A stretch of DNA of 64,000 nucleotides, from assembly GCA_000827325.1 (NCBI GenBank), contig KN832887.1:1-64000 (forward strand). Reading direction: 5' to 3'. This stretch comes from Oidiodendron maius Zn. Lineage: Eukaryota; Ascomycota; Leotiomycetes; Myxotrichaceae. The translations under genes and the position numbers were made by a program. Shown piece after piece: positions 23,517 to 34,497 of this stretch. The notes beneath the pieces were generated by a model that made no database searches, was not told the origin of the DNA, and worked only from the letters and a program-made list of their open reading frames with translations. The first letter of the stretch is position 1. Every line of letters starts with the position of its first letter.

Positions 23517-26500
23517 TCACTTGAATGGTGCATTCTCACGATGAGCAGAAAACGAAGATTGGACTTTCGAGGCCGGGAGGTAACTCTGAGCTCCAGGTGA
23601 CAAAGGACTGGAGCCATAAGGCTTGCTAAGTATATTTGGACTCGTAAATGTAAGGGGTGTGAGAGGCCCAAAAGTAATAGGTTGGGCTGGAGGAGCTCGA
23701 TTGCCCGCGAATGAAGGTAAGTGATTGGGAATCGGCATATTAGGAGTAGCAACTTTTTGGACACCGGTAACTTCTCTCACCTCGCCGGTAAAGGGATCAG
23801 TTACCAACACAGTTGTGAACTGAGGTATGAACGTTTGAAGCGGCATGAGGGGCTGCTGCGGGGTGAAGCCCCGCGGCTGCATGACGTTTTGAGGCGTAAA
23901 ATCGTATGGTGACTGATGAATACGAGCAGCCTGGGGTTGCGGAGTGAGAGGGATCGAGGGCTGTTGAGAATTTGGGGTGTCGAGGTGAGGAGTGACTTGA
24001 GGCATTCTCTGCATACGAGAATCTCGAGATGAGAGGGTTCTTCGCAGCTTGGAAGTAGGGGAAGATTGGTTTGTGTCTATTGCCCACTTGGAGGCAGCTA
24101 GGCCCGGATTACCTTTCAAATCGCCATTGTCGATCTCCAGAATTGACGCTAGTAACTCTATACTGCTCGTGGTAGGCTGATTTGATATGCTGTTTTCTCT
24201 TTCCTCAATCATGGACGCCTGCCCAGAGAGAGCAGGCAGCAGGGCCGGAGTCTGGCCAATATTGAGACCTTTTAGTTTCACAACTAGTTCAGAATCCGTT
24301 GATTCTGATTTGCGATCTTGCTCTGAATCCTCGATTGATACTAGATCATCCTGGACTTTGACAGTGCTAGGGATATTGCGCTTAAATAGAGTGGTCGGCA
24401 TTATCCCTTCTTTGAAATTATAAGACCCAGCCGAAGAGGATGAATTCTTCTTCTCGTGACTCAAGCCTGACTCCGTTGAGTCTTGGCGTTCAACTTCAAT
24501 ATCAGATCTTAGCATTGTGAACACGGGACCCTTCTGCTCATTATATGACTCCCTAGTGATAGGCTCTGGCTTCAGCTGAACAGTTACTATCGTGGAAGAT
24601 AATGTATTCATTGACGAGCTCGAGACTACCGAGGACTTGGCGACAGAATCCGGAGCTACTTGCTGAATGGGAGTATTGCGGCCAACTGTGGCACCAGTAG
24701 ATTCTCCCGAGAGACTCGTCGATTTCGTGGAATCCAAGCTTCTCATATTTGTGCTCATCTTATCGTACTCTGATATTAGTCTTCCTTCAATAGTTGACGC
24801 ACGGCTTCGGAGGTTCAGAAGTTCATCAGGTGAGTATACCATGGGGCGAAGCCTCGCCATAGCATCCTCTTGTTCATCGTCTTGAAACAGCCGTGTTGTG
24901 CCTGTAGGTTGGACATGCCATGAAGATAAGGCTTTCTCAAGGACCTTCTGGCTGGTTTCTTCAACAAGATTTTCACGTATGTCGAGAGGAAGTCGCTGAA
25001 AAACGTCCGACTGAGCATACAACTCGAAGACTAGATTCCTCGACGCCAACAACATTTGTGGTGAGTATCCCTCTTGTGGTGAATGTCCGGTAATACTAAA
25101 TATATGGTTTAAGAAAGCTCCGCCAGTTGGCTGATTAAGGCGCTCTAGAAAATTAGTAATGGCTCTTTCGTCCGTCATTAGGGCCATGAGGGCTTGAATT
25201 GTTGGCGAAATATAACTCTGAGTGGCATCCTTAGCATTAAAGTCGATCAGGAGCTGGCTGTCTTCGACTGTGCCTGTTGTGGAAGAGTCTCTGGGTAGAG
25301 GGTGGACTGTTTGGGCTGCCTCTTCAGACCTAACTCGCACTTCAACAGGCAATGGCTCATTATCTTGTTTTGCATTCTGGTGACGTGCTGACTGCTGTTC
25401 TATAATGGGCCGGATCCCATTCCTCACACGACCTTTTACCGTGTCAATCAGAACCGTTGACTGATATGGAAGCGAGCAAGTCAATCTCCATATTGGAGCA
25501 TGGCCTTTCTCAGAATATGGCTGAAACATAATCGTACCATTCTCTTCCATGAAGGTGTCAGATGAATAGAGTGTCTCATCTAAAACGAGCTCGTTATTGA
25601 TGAGGATCTCAAGATTGCCAAACGAACACCCAAGATATGTCACGAGTCTGACCACACCAAGCACCTCCGACAAAGAGCCACCGCGTACTTTGACACCATC
25701 AAAGCTTCGAATGATGATTTTGTTCGAAACCTGAAGCGATTTGACTTCAGATATATCACTGGAAATTGGAGGTGAAACAGCAGAGGCAGGTGTTGAAGTT
25801 GAGATTGCATTCTGAGTGTTCTTAGATGGAGCAAGATCGGTAGTTGGAGGATTTGATGCTGATTGCTCAGCCCAGATAGATCCTGCTAGACCTGCTAGAC
25901 CGTATCCTGCAGGGTTCGACCCTGCTGATTGAACGTTTTCAATAGGCTCTAATTTCTCTGGGGTATATGCAGGCGGGGAGATGAGTCTGGCAGATTCACA
26001 GCTTCCTATAGTGCTGGGGATAACTGCTCTATTGACCACGGACTGCTTTTCACTATCAAGTTGATTCATCTTTATAGCGTTGGGGTTAGCTTGAGCGGCT
26101 GGGCGTGAAGTTGTTGCAGGGCGAGAAGTAATTCCGGCGTGCGCATAAAATTCATCTGCACTGACGAGGCTTGAGCCATAGGCAGGTGTGGCTGGCATCC
26201 TTGGACTTCCACTGACCACTTGTTGTGAAGGTCTGCGAAGTCGAGCAATTGCTGCGTCAACCATAGCATTTCTTCCCAACTTCCCTCGGACATCGCCATT
26301 CCCAGCGCCATGACCCCGTCTTGTTTTCGGCCTGGGGTTGTCAAAGTAAGTCATATGGGGCTCGAGATTATAGGTCTCAACTCACCCTTTGGGAGTAGAA
26401 GAAGCTCCGAAGGTACCATTATTGGGGATATTTAAGCGAGTAGGATGCTTTCCTTGTGAAGGTGCATGACCTCCGTTATTGCCTCTTTGATTGCCTCTGC

Positions 26501-26844
26501 CAGGTCGTGGGGTCAAATCTGCTCCCCTGAGCTCATGCTTTGTTCTGCTGGAGGCCCCCAGACTATTGAGACCAGCTTGGGCAGCTCGCCGAGCTCTGTA
26601 AAGTTGGCCATCTGCAATGGTATCAAGGGTCAGGTCTACTTCATCCACATCGTTGAATACAGCATCTAAGCGTTGATTAGTTGCGTGTCTACGATAGGAG
26701 ACTGTGAAGCGTACTTTGCCAAGGATTAGCAGGGCCATTAGCTCGGTGTACCAGTAACTTTATGGAAGTCCCAGTGCCATGATAATCTCTATCCTCCAAT
26801 GGTCTGGATTGCCTAGTTAGTCGTGTCTTAATAGGAAAGGACAT
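23517..26844 (-). CDS. Large uncharacterised fungal protein with eIF4E-binding-like motif
   Basis: I do not recognise the family. Three exons (26844-26715, 26665-26386, 26331-23517) join cleanly to 1074 residues starting MSFPIKTRLTRQS. The N-terminal part (DYHGTGTSIKLLVHRANGPANPWQ, then DEVDLTLDTIADGQLYRARRAAQAG) looks conserved. An Arg/Gly-rich stretch follows. A central helical region contains VYSPDELLNLRSRA, a canonical YxxxxL-hydrophobic eIF4E-binding motif near 24.84 kb. The C-terminal 300 residues are Pro/Gln/Thr-rich with repeated FTPQ. No signal or membrane segment is seen. The architecture resembles translational regulators of the 4E-T/Eap1 kind, which is inference only. An alternative N-terminus near 27.02 kb (MAEVYPDIELVRAAMM, then SGVGGTGNWQKGYL) does not join in frame. 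Confidence 0.7.
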
Positions 26845-28829
26845 TGGGCAACACAATTTTGGCATTCAAAGCGACGACAGGGCAACATACAAGGTATCCT
26901 TTCTGCCAATTCCCAGTTCCTCCTACACCGGACTTAGTATAGTGCGCATCATTAATTAAATAACGTAGATTGCACAGACCATCATGGCAGCTCTGACCAA
27001 TTCAATATCAGGATACACTTCCGCCATGTTGACTTTATGAAGGTACCTCGTGTCAAACGTTCGAAGGATATCCCTGGGTTTTGAAATAGGTGTCAGAATT
27101 GGAAGGAGAAGAAGTAGTTGTTTCCTGTATTGGTGGTTGCTGGAAGCTGCGTATTGAAGGAGTATGCGAAATCAAGCTATCAGACGTACTCAGCATTCAA
27201 CTATAACTGGGGAGCCAGGTCCATCGTGAGACAAGTGAAACCTGTTAATAGGGACGCGCGTATAAATATGAGGGGTGAGGAGAGACAGAAGAGTGATCAT
27301 GAGAAAAGTAACAATGGGTGTTTATCTTACCTCGTAGTCTGAACGGTTCTTTCTTTTCCTCGATCTTTCAGAGATCGGTAACAACTGTCATACTCAAGTG
27401 ATTTAGTTGAAAGCAGGAGTTGGATTTGGGCAATGAAAATGAAGCGCGATTTGCGCAGAGAGATGGAGAGATTTGCCTTGTTGGTGTAGTTGACGTTGAT
27501 GTTGGAGTTTGTTGATCTGGGAGAGAAGGAACTGATATAGAGGATAGCCGAGCAAGCGAGAGCCAAAGGTCGTATGTCCACCAACGCAACACCTACTCAG
27601 CTTCCATTATCTGCAGTTCTCAACGATGGCTCATGAGTCCTCTGTACCTGTTTCATGTAGAGAATATTCTTTGAACATTTACTTCATGCCAGTCTTATGG
27701 GGGTCGGCAGTTGCAATAGCAGCGGCTTTGTCGAGTATGGCTTTGCATATACACCTAGGCAGCATGCCAGCACTATCTGCGCATCTTTACCAGATAAATT
27801 CATGTTCGCAACTCAGGATCTGACCTGCAGTCTCCTGTCCTTTGCTACGAGCAGCTAATGCGAGCATCTCAGACGATAGAGATGTAGCTGCGCTGATTTC
27901 CACGCTAGCTAGAATTGAACAGGCAAGATTTGATCTTGGACGTAGAGATATTATAAAGTATAGCTTGAACGGATAGTTTATCTACATACAAATGAAAATT
28001 TACCACACAAAGCTCTTCTGTCACTTGCAGACCTAGGCATGTGGACCTCTCTTACATTGCCTTGTGAGAAGATACGACGTATGCAAGACAACGTAAGGAG
28101 ACAGACTCCAGATAATGCGGGAGAGACGAAATTATACATTGTTAACGGCCAAAGGAAACTGCTCCAAGAACAACATGAAAGAGAAGCTACAAAGACATGG
28201 ACGAATGCCTATATATGGCGAAGACAAAACATGTGTAGGAGAAGGATCCAAGGACATGTAACGTACTGGAAGCCATATATTGCTAGCCAATAATGACTTG
28301 CATAGACAAAGACTGAGGATGGTACTGATCTTCACCTTTAAGATGAGATTCACAGTTGGAAGGACTGGGGATCATGGATCATGATTCCTCATTACTCTCC
28401 AGATCACCCGAAGATAATCAACCTACAATGCCAGGAGACAAGCTGGCGTCTATGAAATAGTGGCTGTACAGACCTATATATTGCTCTCAAAAGTGATCTT
28501 GGAACATATTCCTTCACCAGACGGCTGTTCGATTTTCCAAGCGTAGGTTTTACTCTATCGCAAACTGTCGACATACTCCTCTTGCGGTAAGAGATTATTC
28601 GTATATATAACTTCTTCGCCTACATTGATGTTGGTTGTGGCAGAGAATGGCGAGTCGTAGATGAGAAAACATCGTAGCTGAAGCAGGTCGAGAGTGGCGC
28701 ACGTAACATTGTGTCTTTGCATTTTCGGCCAATCGGCCTCGCGCCGATTCTTCTCCGATGACCTCCAAAATATTTCCCGTCGCGATCCCTCCACATGAAA
28801 TTGTGAATTCTCTCTAACGTATTCAAGTC
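26845..28829. other. Intergenic, about 2 kb
   Basis: This region holds the divergent promoters of the large unknown protein and the Aco2 gene. Two short stretches near 27024-26977 and 26935-26891 (minus) translate to protein-like peptides and could be upstream exons of the large gene. The remainder, 27.1-28.8 kb, has only short random open frames and no repeat that I can identify. Confidence 0.4.
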
Positions 28830-31306
28830 ATGGGGGTCGGGATTTTGCGACGCAGTAGGCCTGCGCTGAAGGTAGGAGTTATTCCAACCCCAGTCTTCCA
28901 CCCAATTGACACATCAAATAGGCTTCTTACTCATCGGTCCATGGCCGACCTTGGTGTAGTCGAAGTCTCGCGACAGCCACCTCAAATATACCCTCTTACA
29001 AACCTGATATCGAATCCCGAACGCCACCATACCCCAAACTCCTTAAGCGCCTTCAGGAGGTTCGACGAGTGCTGGGCTCATCGAGGCCACTTACACTGGC
29101 CGAGAAGATTTTGTACTCTCATCTCGACAACCCAGAGGAAGCACTCCTTTCGAACACTGACAATGGACGCAACATTAGAGGAAATGCGAACCTCAAGCTT
29201 AAACCAGACAGGGTGGCTATGCAAGATGCCTCTGCACAAATGGCTCTGTTGCAATTTATGACTTGCAACCTGTCCTCTACAGCCGTCCCAGCAAGCATTC
29301 ACTGCGACCACATGATCGTTGGAGAGAGGGGGGCCAATGTCGATCTCCCAGAATCGATCAAGGGTAATCAGGAGGTTTTCGACTTCCTTGAATCGGCTGC
29401 AAAGAAATATGGTATCGAATTTTGGCCACCAGGAGCAGGAATTATCCACCAAACCGTATTGGAGAACTACGCTGCACCAGGGTTGATGATGCTGGGTACT
29501 GACAGTCACACACCTAATGCCGGAGGTTTAGGAGCCATAGCGATCGGTGTGGGAGGTGCCGATGCCGTCGACGCTCTCGTTGATGCTCCATGGGAGCTAA
29601 AGGCTCCGAGAATTCTTGGAGTCCGTCTTGAAGGGCAATTGAGCGGGTGGACATCTCCAAAAGATGTCATTCTTGCCCTCGCAGGTAAATTGACTGTTCG
29701 TGGTGGGACTGGCTTCATCATCGAATACCATGGACCTGGTGTTGACTCTCTGAGTTGCACTGGAATGTCCACAATTTGTAATATGGGGGCAGAAGTAGGT
29801 GCTACGACTTCCATCTTTCCATTCTCAACTCGACATATCCCATACCTAGACTCAACCCATCGGTCCTCTATCGCTGTACAGGCCCAGACTATTGCTTCCA
29901 CGCCATCTATAACAAATCTATTACAATCTGATGACGGTGCTGAGTATGATGAACTCATTACGATTGATCTCTCTACTCTCGAGCCTCATGTGAACGGACC
30001 GTTTACTCCTGACCTGTCAACTCCGCTTTCACAATTCTCCAAGGCTGTCAAGTCAAATAAATGGCCAGAGTCGGTCTCCGCAGGGTTGATTGGGAGCTGC
30101 ACCAACAGCTCCTATCAAGACATGACGCGTGCTGAAGATCTTGTCAAGCAGGCCGCGGCTGTGGGACTGACACCAGCTGTAGACTTCTTTATTACTCCTG
30201 GAAGCGAACAAATTCGGGCTACCTTGGACCGAGACTCGACTTTATCTACATTCGAAGAGGCAGGTGGTGTAGTCCTTGCAAATGCTTGCGGACCTTGCAT
30301 CGGAATGTGGAGGCGCACCGATGGGATTGCGAAGGGCGATAATAATGCAATCTTCACATCCTATAACCGTAACTTTCGGGGGAGAAATGATGGCAACCCA
30401 GAGACTATGAACTTCCTGGCCTCGCCAGAAATTGTCACCGCAATGTCTTACGCAGGAAGGACAACCTTCAACCCATTAACAGACAGCATCAAAACACCAT
30501 CCGGGGCTGAATTCCGGTTCTCGCCTCCTTCAGGGGTTGAACTACCAATCTCAGGCTTCGCAGAGGGCAACCCTGCGTTCCTTCCTTCTTCAGCCGCCCC
30601 TAATCCATCAACCAAGATTGTTGTCTCACCCACCTCCGATCGCCTTGCCTTTCTCGAACCATTCTCTCCATTCCCTGCCCACGAACTCAAAGGTCTCCGC
30701 GTTCTGTACAAAGTTGCAGGGAAGTGCACCACAGACACCATCTCCGCCGCCGGGCCCTGGCTCAAATACAAGGGCCACCTGCCCAACATCTCCGCCAATA
30801 CACTCATTGGCGCTGTGAACGCCGCGACAGGCGAGACAAACGTGGCGTACGACATCGACGGCAGTGCCTCCGGCATCCCGGAGCTTGCGCAGAAGTGGAA
30901 GGACAAGAATATCGAGTGGCTCGTCGTGGCTGAGGATAACTACGGTGAGGGCTCTGCTCGTGAGCACGCAGCTCTGCAGCCGCGATACCTCGGCGGGCGA
31001 GTCATTCTCGTGAAATCATTCGCTCGGATCCATGAGACGAATCTAAAGAAACAGGGAGTTGTGCCTCTGACGTTTGCAAAGGGAGAGGATTATGACCTGA
31101 TCGATGCGTGTGATGAGGTTAGCACGGTGGGATTGTATGATATGCTGCAGAATGGGGGGAAGGGGGAGGTGAGACTCCTGGTTAAGAAGCAGAAGACTGG
31201 CGAGGAGTTTGTGATTAAAACCAAACATACACTTAGCGAGGATCAGTGTGGGTTTATTCTGGCCGGGAGTGCGTTGAATTTACTGGCTAAGAGAAAGAGC
31301 TCGTAG
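28830..31306 (+). CDS. aco2: Aconitase, Aco2-type (mitochondrial, lysine-pathway homocitrate dehydratase candidate)
   Basis: An iron-sulphur hydratase. Two exons (28830-28871, 28922-31306) give 808 residues. Exon 1 encodes MGVGILRRSRPALK, and the following basic, Ser-rich stretch (GRPWCSRSLATATSNIPS) forms a mitochondrial presequence. KLLKRLQEVRRVL then opens the aconitase domain. The 4Fe-4S cysteines are present in GSCTNSS (about residue 405) and ACGPCIGMW (about 469 and 472). GTDSHTPNAGGLG, NRNFRGRND and the swivel-domain DNYGEGSAREHAALQPR are intact. GMWRRTDGIAKG and EIVTAMSYAG differ from the TCA-cycle enzyme and point to the Aco2 paralogue, shown in yeast and Aspergillus to act on homocitrate in lysine synthesis. 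The paralogue assignment is inferred. Confidence 0.9.
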
Positions 31307-31605
31307 AATTCAATATGCTTTTGGGATTTAGGTAATGGAGGACTCGAGATTATATATCCTATATGTTGAATGTTTCGGAATGAATAGCTGGTGAATTTAC
31401 GCGCTGGGTAACCCTTGTATGCTAGAAGACAGACGAAGCGTGATTTAATAAACAAGTTAGATATTGAAGCGAAATAACAGTCGTTGCTAAGTTCCTGAGG
31501 AGCTCACACAAAACAAACTCAATCTCAATAAGTGTTGCGGGCATCAAATATATCGCGCACTACCGAGGCCGCACCAATGCTCACTTAATACTCCAGTGCC
31601 CCAGC
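31307..31605. other. Convergent intergenic region, ACO2 / PHD gene
   Basis: About 300 bp of AT-rich DNA lie between two convergent 3' ends. No feature is recognised beyond the expected 3' UTRs. Confidence 0.4.
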
Positions 31606-33728
31606 TCAACCCACGATATAAACGGCAGGGTTCTTCTTTCTATTCCCTTCTTCGTCAACTGCCCTCTCCACCATCACTAGCTGTCCCCCACTCATACTTG
31701 GCTCCAGATCATCAATATCCTTGATTCCGAACAGCTCTTGCAGAGCCTTCGCTGCTTCCTCGGATTTCTCGTCATCTACGATATCCTTGTTCTGGTGTAT
31801 ACCCCATCCCTTCTCTCTTCTCTCCTTAATGATTTGAGCAGTTAAGAGCTTGCCGAAATTTGCCTTTCGCCCGCCGCGGGCTTCAATTTCCTTTCTCTTC
31901 TCGGCAAGCCATTCCTCGGAATGTTTCTTAGGCCACACCACTTGCGGATCTACGTGGCCCCAGTGTTGAGTCTCGATAAGCTCTTGAGGAGCAGGCTGAT
32001 AATCTTCGACCGGAACCGACTGCTTTTTTAGCCACGAATCAAGCACACTAGGGTCATACGACTCTGCTATTTGTTGCCGTTGTGCCTCGAGCGAGTCATA
32101 TATATGGTCAGTTTCCTCAGGAGAAGAAGTCTCCCATATTGTATTCTCGCCAGGTGTTGTTGATGATGAGACTAGCCCGGTCAGATAATCAACCTTCTCG
32201 GGTACATTACCCTCCCGTGCCCCATTAGGGACAACCTCCTGCGCTCTATTTTCAGACCACGCAGATCCAGCGCCAAAACCATCCATAGGTTGTATTACTG
32301 GCTGGTCAGCAGAGTAATCTGGCATCCCGACGTCTTCTGGGCTAGCCATTGTGTCTTTCTCACGTAATTGACCTGGCCTATCAGAGACGAGTTTCTCCCC
32401 ACCCTGCCACTTAGAAGAACTTGGTTCATGCGCTGAAGAATAAGCGGATGTTCGAATATTATTAGGCTCCCTAATCACAGTGGGATCTTGGGAGTTTGCA
32501 CTGAAGTGGTTATCGCTTGGAGAGCCCGCACAGTCACCATCTTCCATGTCCATTGTCTGAGGGTTGGTTGAGCCATGCATTGTATGCTCTGGCCTAGACC
32601 AGTATTGGTGTCAGAAATCTTTCACACTATGCTATTAGAGGATCTTACGTTGATTTCCTGATGCCCTCCGTTGGAGATTGGACCACATCGTCATTTATTG
32701 CTGTGGGCAGAGGCCACCCAGAATCTTCTCCTCGTTTGTATAAGTTGTTTAGTGACGCCTGAGAGATCGGCCTTTGGGCTGATCTTTGTGGTTCATCATT
32801 AACAGAGGCCAATGAACTGCTCAACCCTTCACCAAGATGCGTCTGGAAGGACGGCATCGAACTAGCCATACTAATCCTTGACTGGTCTGAATCACTGTCG
32901 CTCCTTTTTCCATATGAAGGACGCTTCCGCTTTAGCGTCTTCAATTCTTCATCAAGTTTAATGGGATATAATTTCTTTTTGTCAAACGGCTTGGGTTTCG
33001 ACGGCACTTTCAACCCAACTAGTTGTGTCCGAGCAGTGGCATTTTTATGCCTTTCCTCTACTTCATGGCGTTTGCAAAGGCGGTTCAGGTTGGAGTTGTT
33101 TAAAACTATAGGGGCGTTACAGCCTTCCATTTGGCACATGTTTTGTGTGGCCAACCAGTCTTGCTGATTTGCCGATTCCGAGACCAGACTGACTGGCCTC
33201 ATATGCCTATCTGAAGTGGCTGATGCAGGAATAATTGTCGAGGTTGGATTCATCTTCCATGTGCATTTTCTACATTGAAATGGCCCATTCCTACACATCC
33301 AGGCGCAATGGCCAGCTAGTCAGCTTGTTACGTTGCTTTTCTCTGATCCAGTGTAGCGCACAGTATGTGACTGTAGATATGAAAGTAGAAGACATACTGC
33401 TGGTCGTTGATTTCGGGAAGGCAGCAAGGGTGCCAACTTGATGTGCATGTTTTGCACGAAACCAGACATCTCAATGGAGGCGACTCTGGTCCCTTGCAGA
33501 CATAGCAAGTGCTTCGCCGGCTGGATGAAGACATTGAAGAGATTGAGCTAGAATCGTCGCCTGTGCTCCGTACTCGGCTCTAATTAAACCATTAGAATTA
33601 TAATTTTCCAAATTGAATTTAGAAGATTTAAGGGAATAACAGGTGTCTCAGGTCTTTTCAGTTTGTACGAGTCATCAATCTGCAGGATTGGGCGGCTTCG
33701 CACCAAGATCAAGAACTCAAATAAATGC
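31606..33728 (-). CDS. PHD-finger protein (5' end not resolved)
   Basis: Probably a nuclear chromatin-associated protein. The first identifiable exon (about 33728-33640) encodes HLFEFLILVRSRPILQIDDSYKLKRPETP and splices to SRVRSTGDDSSS. A zinc finger follows with spacing CYVC, CKTC, SWHPCC and, after an intron, QCRKC, which fits a PHD (C4HC3) finger. Further on CQMEGCNAPI and LNRLCKRHEVEERH suggest a second small Cys/His cluster. Basic stretches (KPKPFDKKKLYP, KTLKRKRPSYGKR) and a long disordered acidic C-terminal exon (32580-31606) complete the protein, which ends NRKKNPAVYIVG. The start codon lies further upstream; one candidate Met is near 33865. What histone mark it reads, if any, cannot be told. 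Confidence 0.75.
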
Positions 33729-34497
33729 CTGAACTGACTTCAACGGCTAGTCTCAGATTCACTTCAGCATGCTAATTAGCGAGCCCAATATCCACCGCAG
33801 CCTTTGGTTGCAAGTCCGAGAGCACGAAGACGAGCAACTCCTGAGAGCGGTAGTGCCGAAGACATGCATGTATCCCACAATATCACTGATGACCTCACAG
33901 ACTCACGTGAGGACAGTCTTGCCTTATATTGAAGGATTGCCAAAAGTGAACGAGAAAAGATTGGAGAGAGCGTCAACAGCATTTACTCAAGCCCCCTTGA
34001 CTTGACCAAAACCAGCCAAACCTTGAAGCAGTCGGACCTTTTACCAGATGCTCATCATAGACAGAGTAAAATAGAATAGGAAGTGCATGACATACCCTTC
34101 CTGTGAATTTGAATGAAAACATGTTTGCTTCAGTCTCAGATCAATGATTTAGATCCGATGGAAGCGAGGCGCGTGGCCGTGCTTCGGTAGAGTGTAACGC
34201 GTCTGGCCGAGGTCATTGCACCGTAACGTGATCCATTCCGGGAAGAGAGGGGTAGATATGAACATATAGTGTCTCCAGTCTATCGCTGCGAACTCATGAT
34301 ATAGTATGATATGATACTTGAACTGCAATGGTCTGGAGACTGCGGCTTTCGAGAACGCGCGATCGTCGGACGAGGTTGAAATTCTGCCGCGCTGACCGCT
34401 TTTGCTAGACAAAATGTGGCTAGCGCAGGCTGAGCCATATCAAGAACAATGCTGTCCCCTTTCTCCCTACGCAGCGTCAAACGAATTGTACATAATA
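33729..34497. promoter_or_regulatory. Divergent region between PHD gene and SCY1-like gene
   Basis: This 769-bp stretch must contain the missing 5' exon of the PHD gene and both promoters. A CACGTG palindrome lies at 33904-33909. The minus-strand frame from about 33865 (MSSALPLSGVARLRALGLATKG) is protein-like, but I could not join it in frame. Confidence 0.4.

Noticed and set aside
28830-29261. 143-codon frame continuing from the ACO2 start codon without splicing
   Set aside because: After the first 14 codons the aconitase frame is reached only by splicing at 28872/28921; the unspliced continuation has no similarity to the family.
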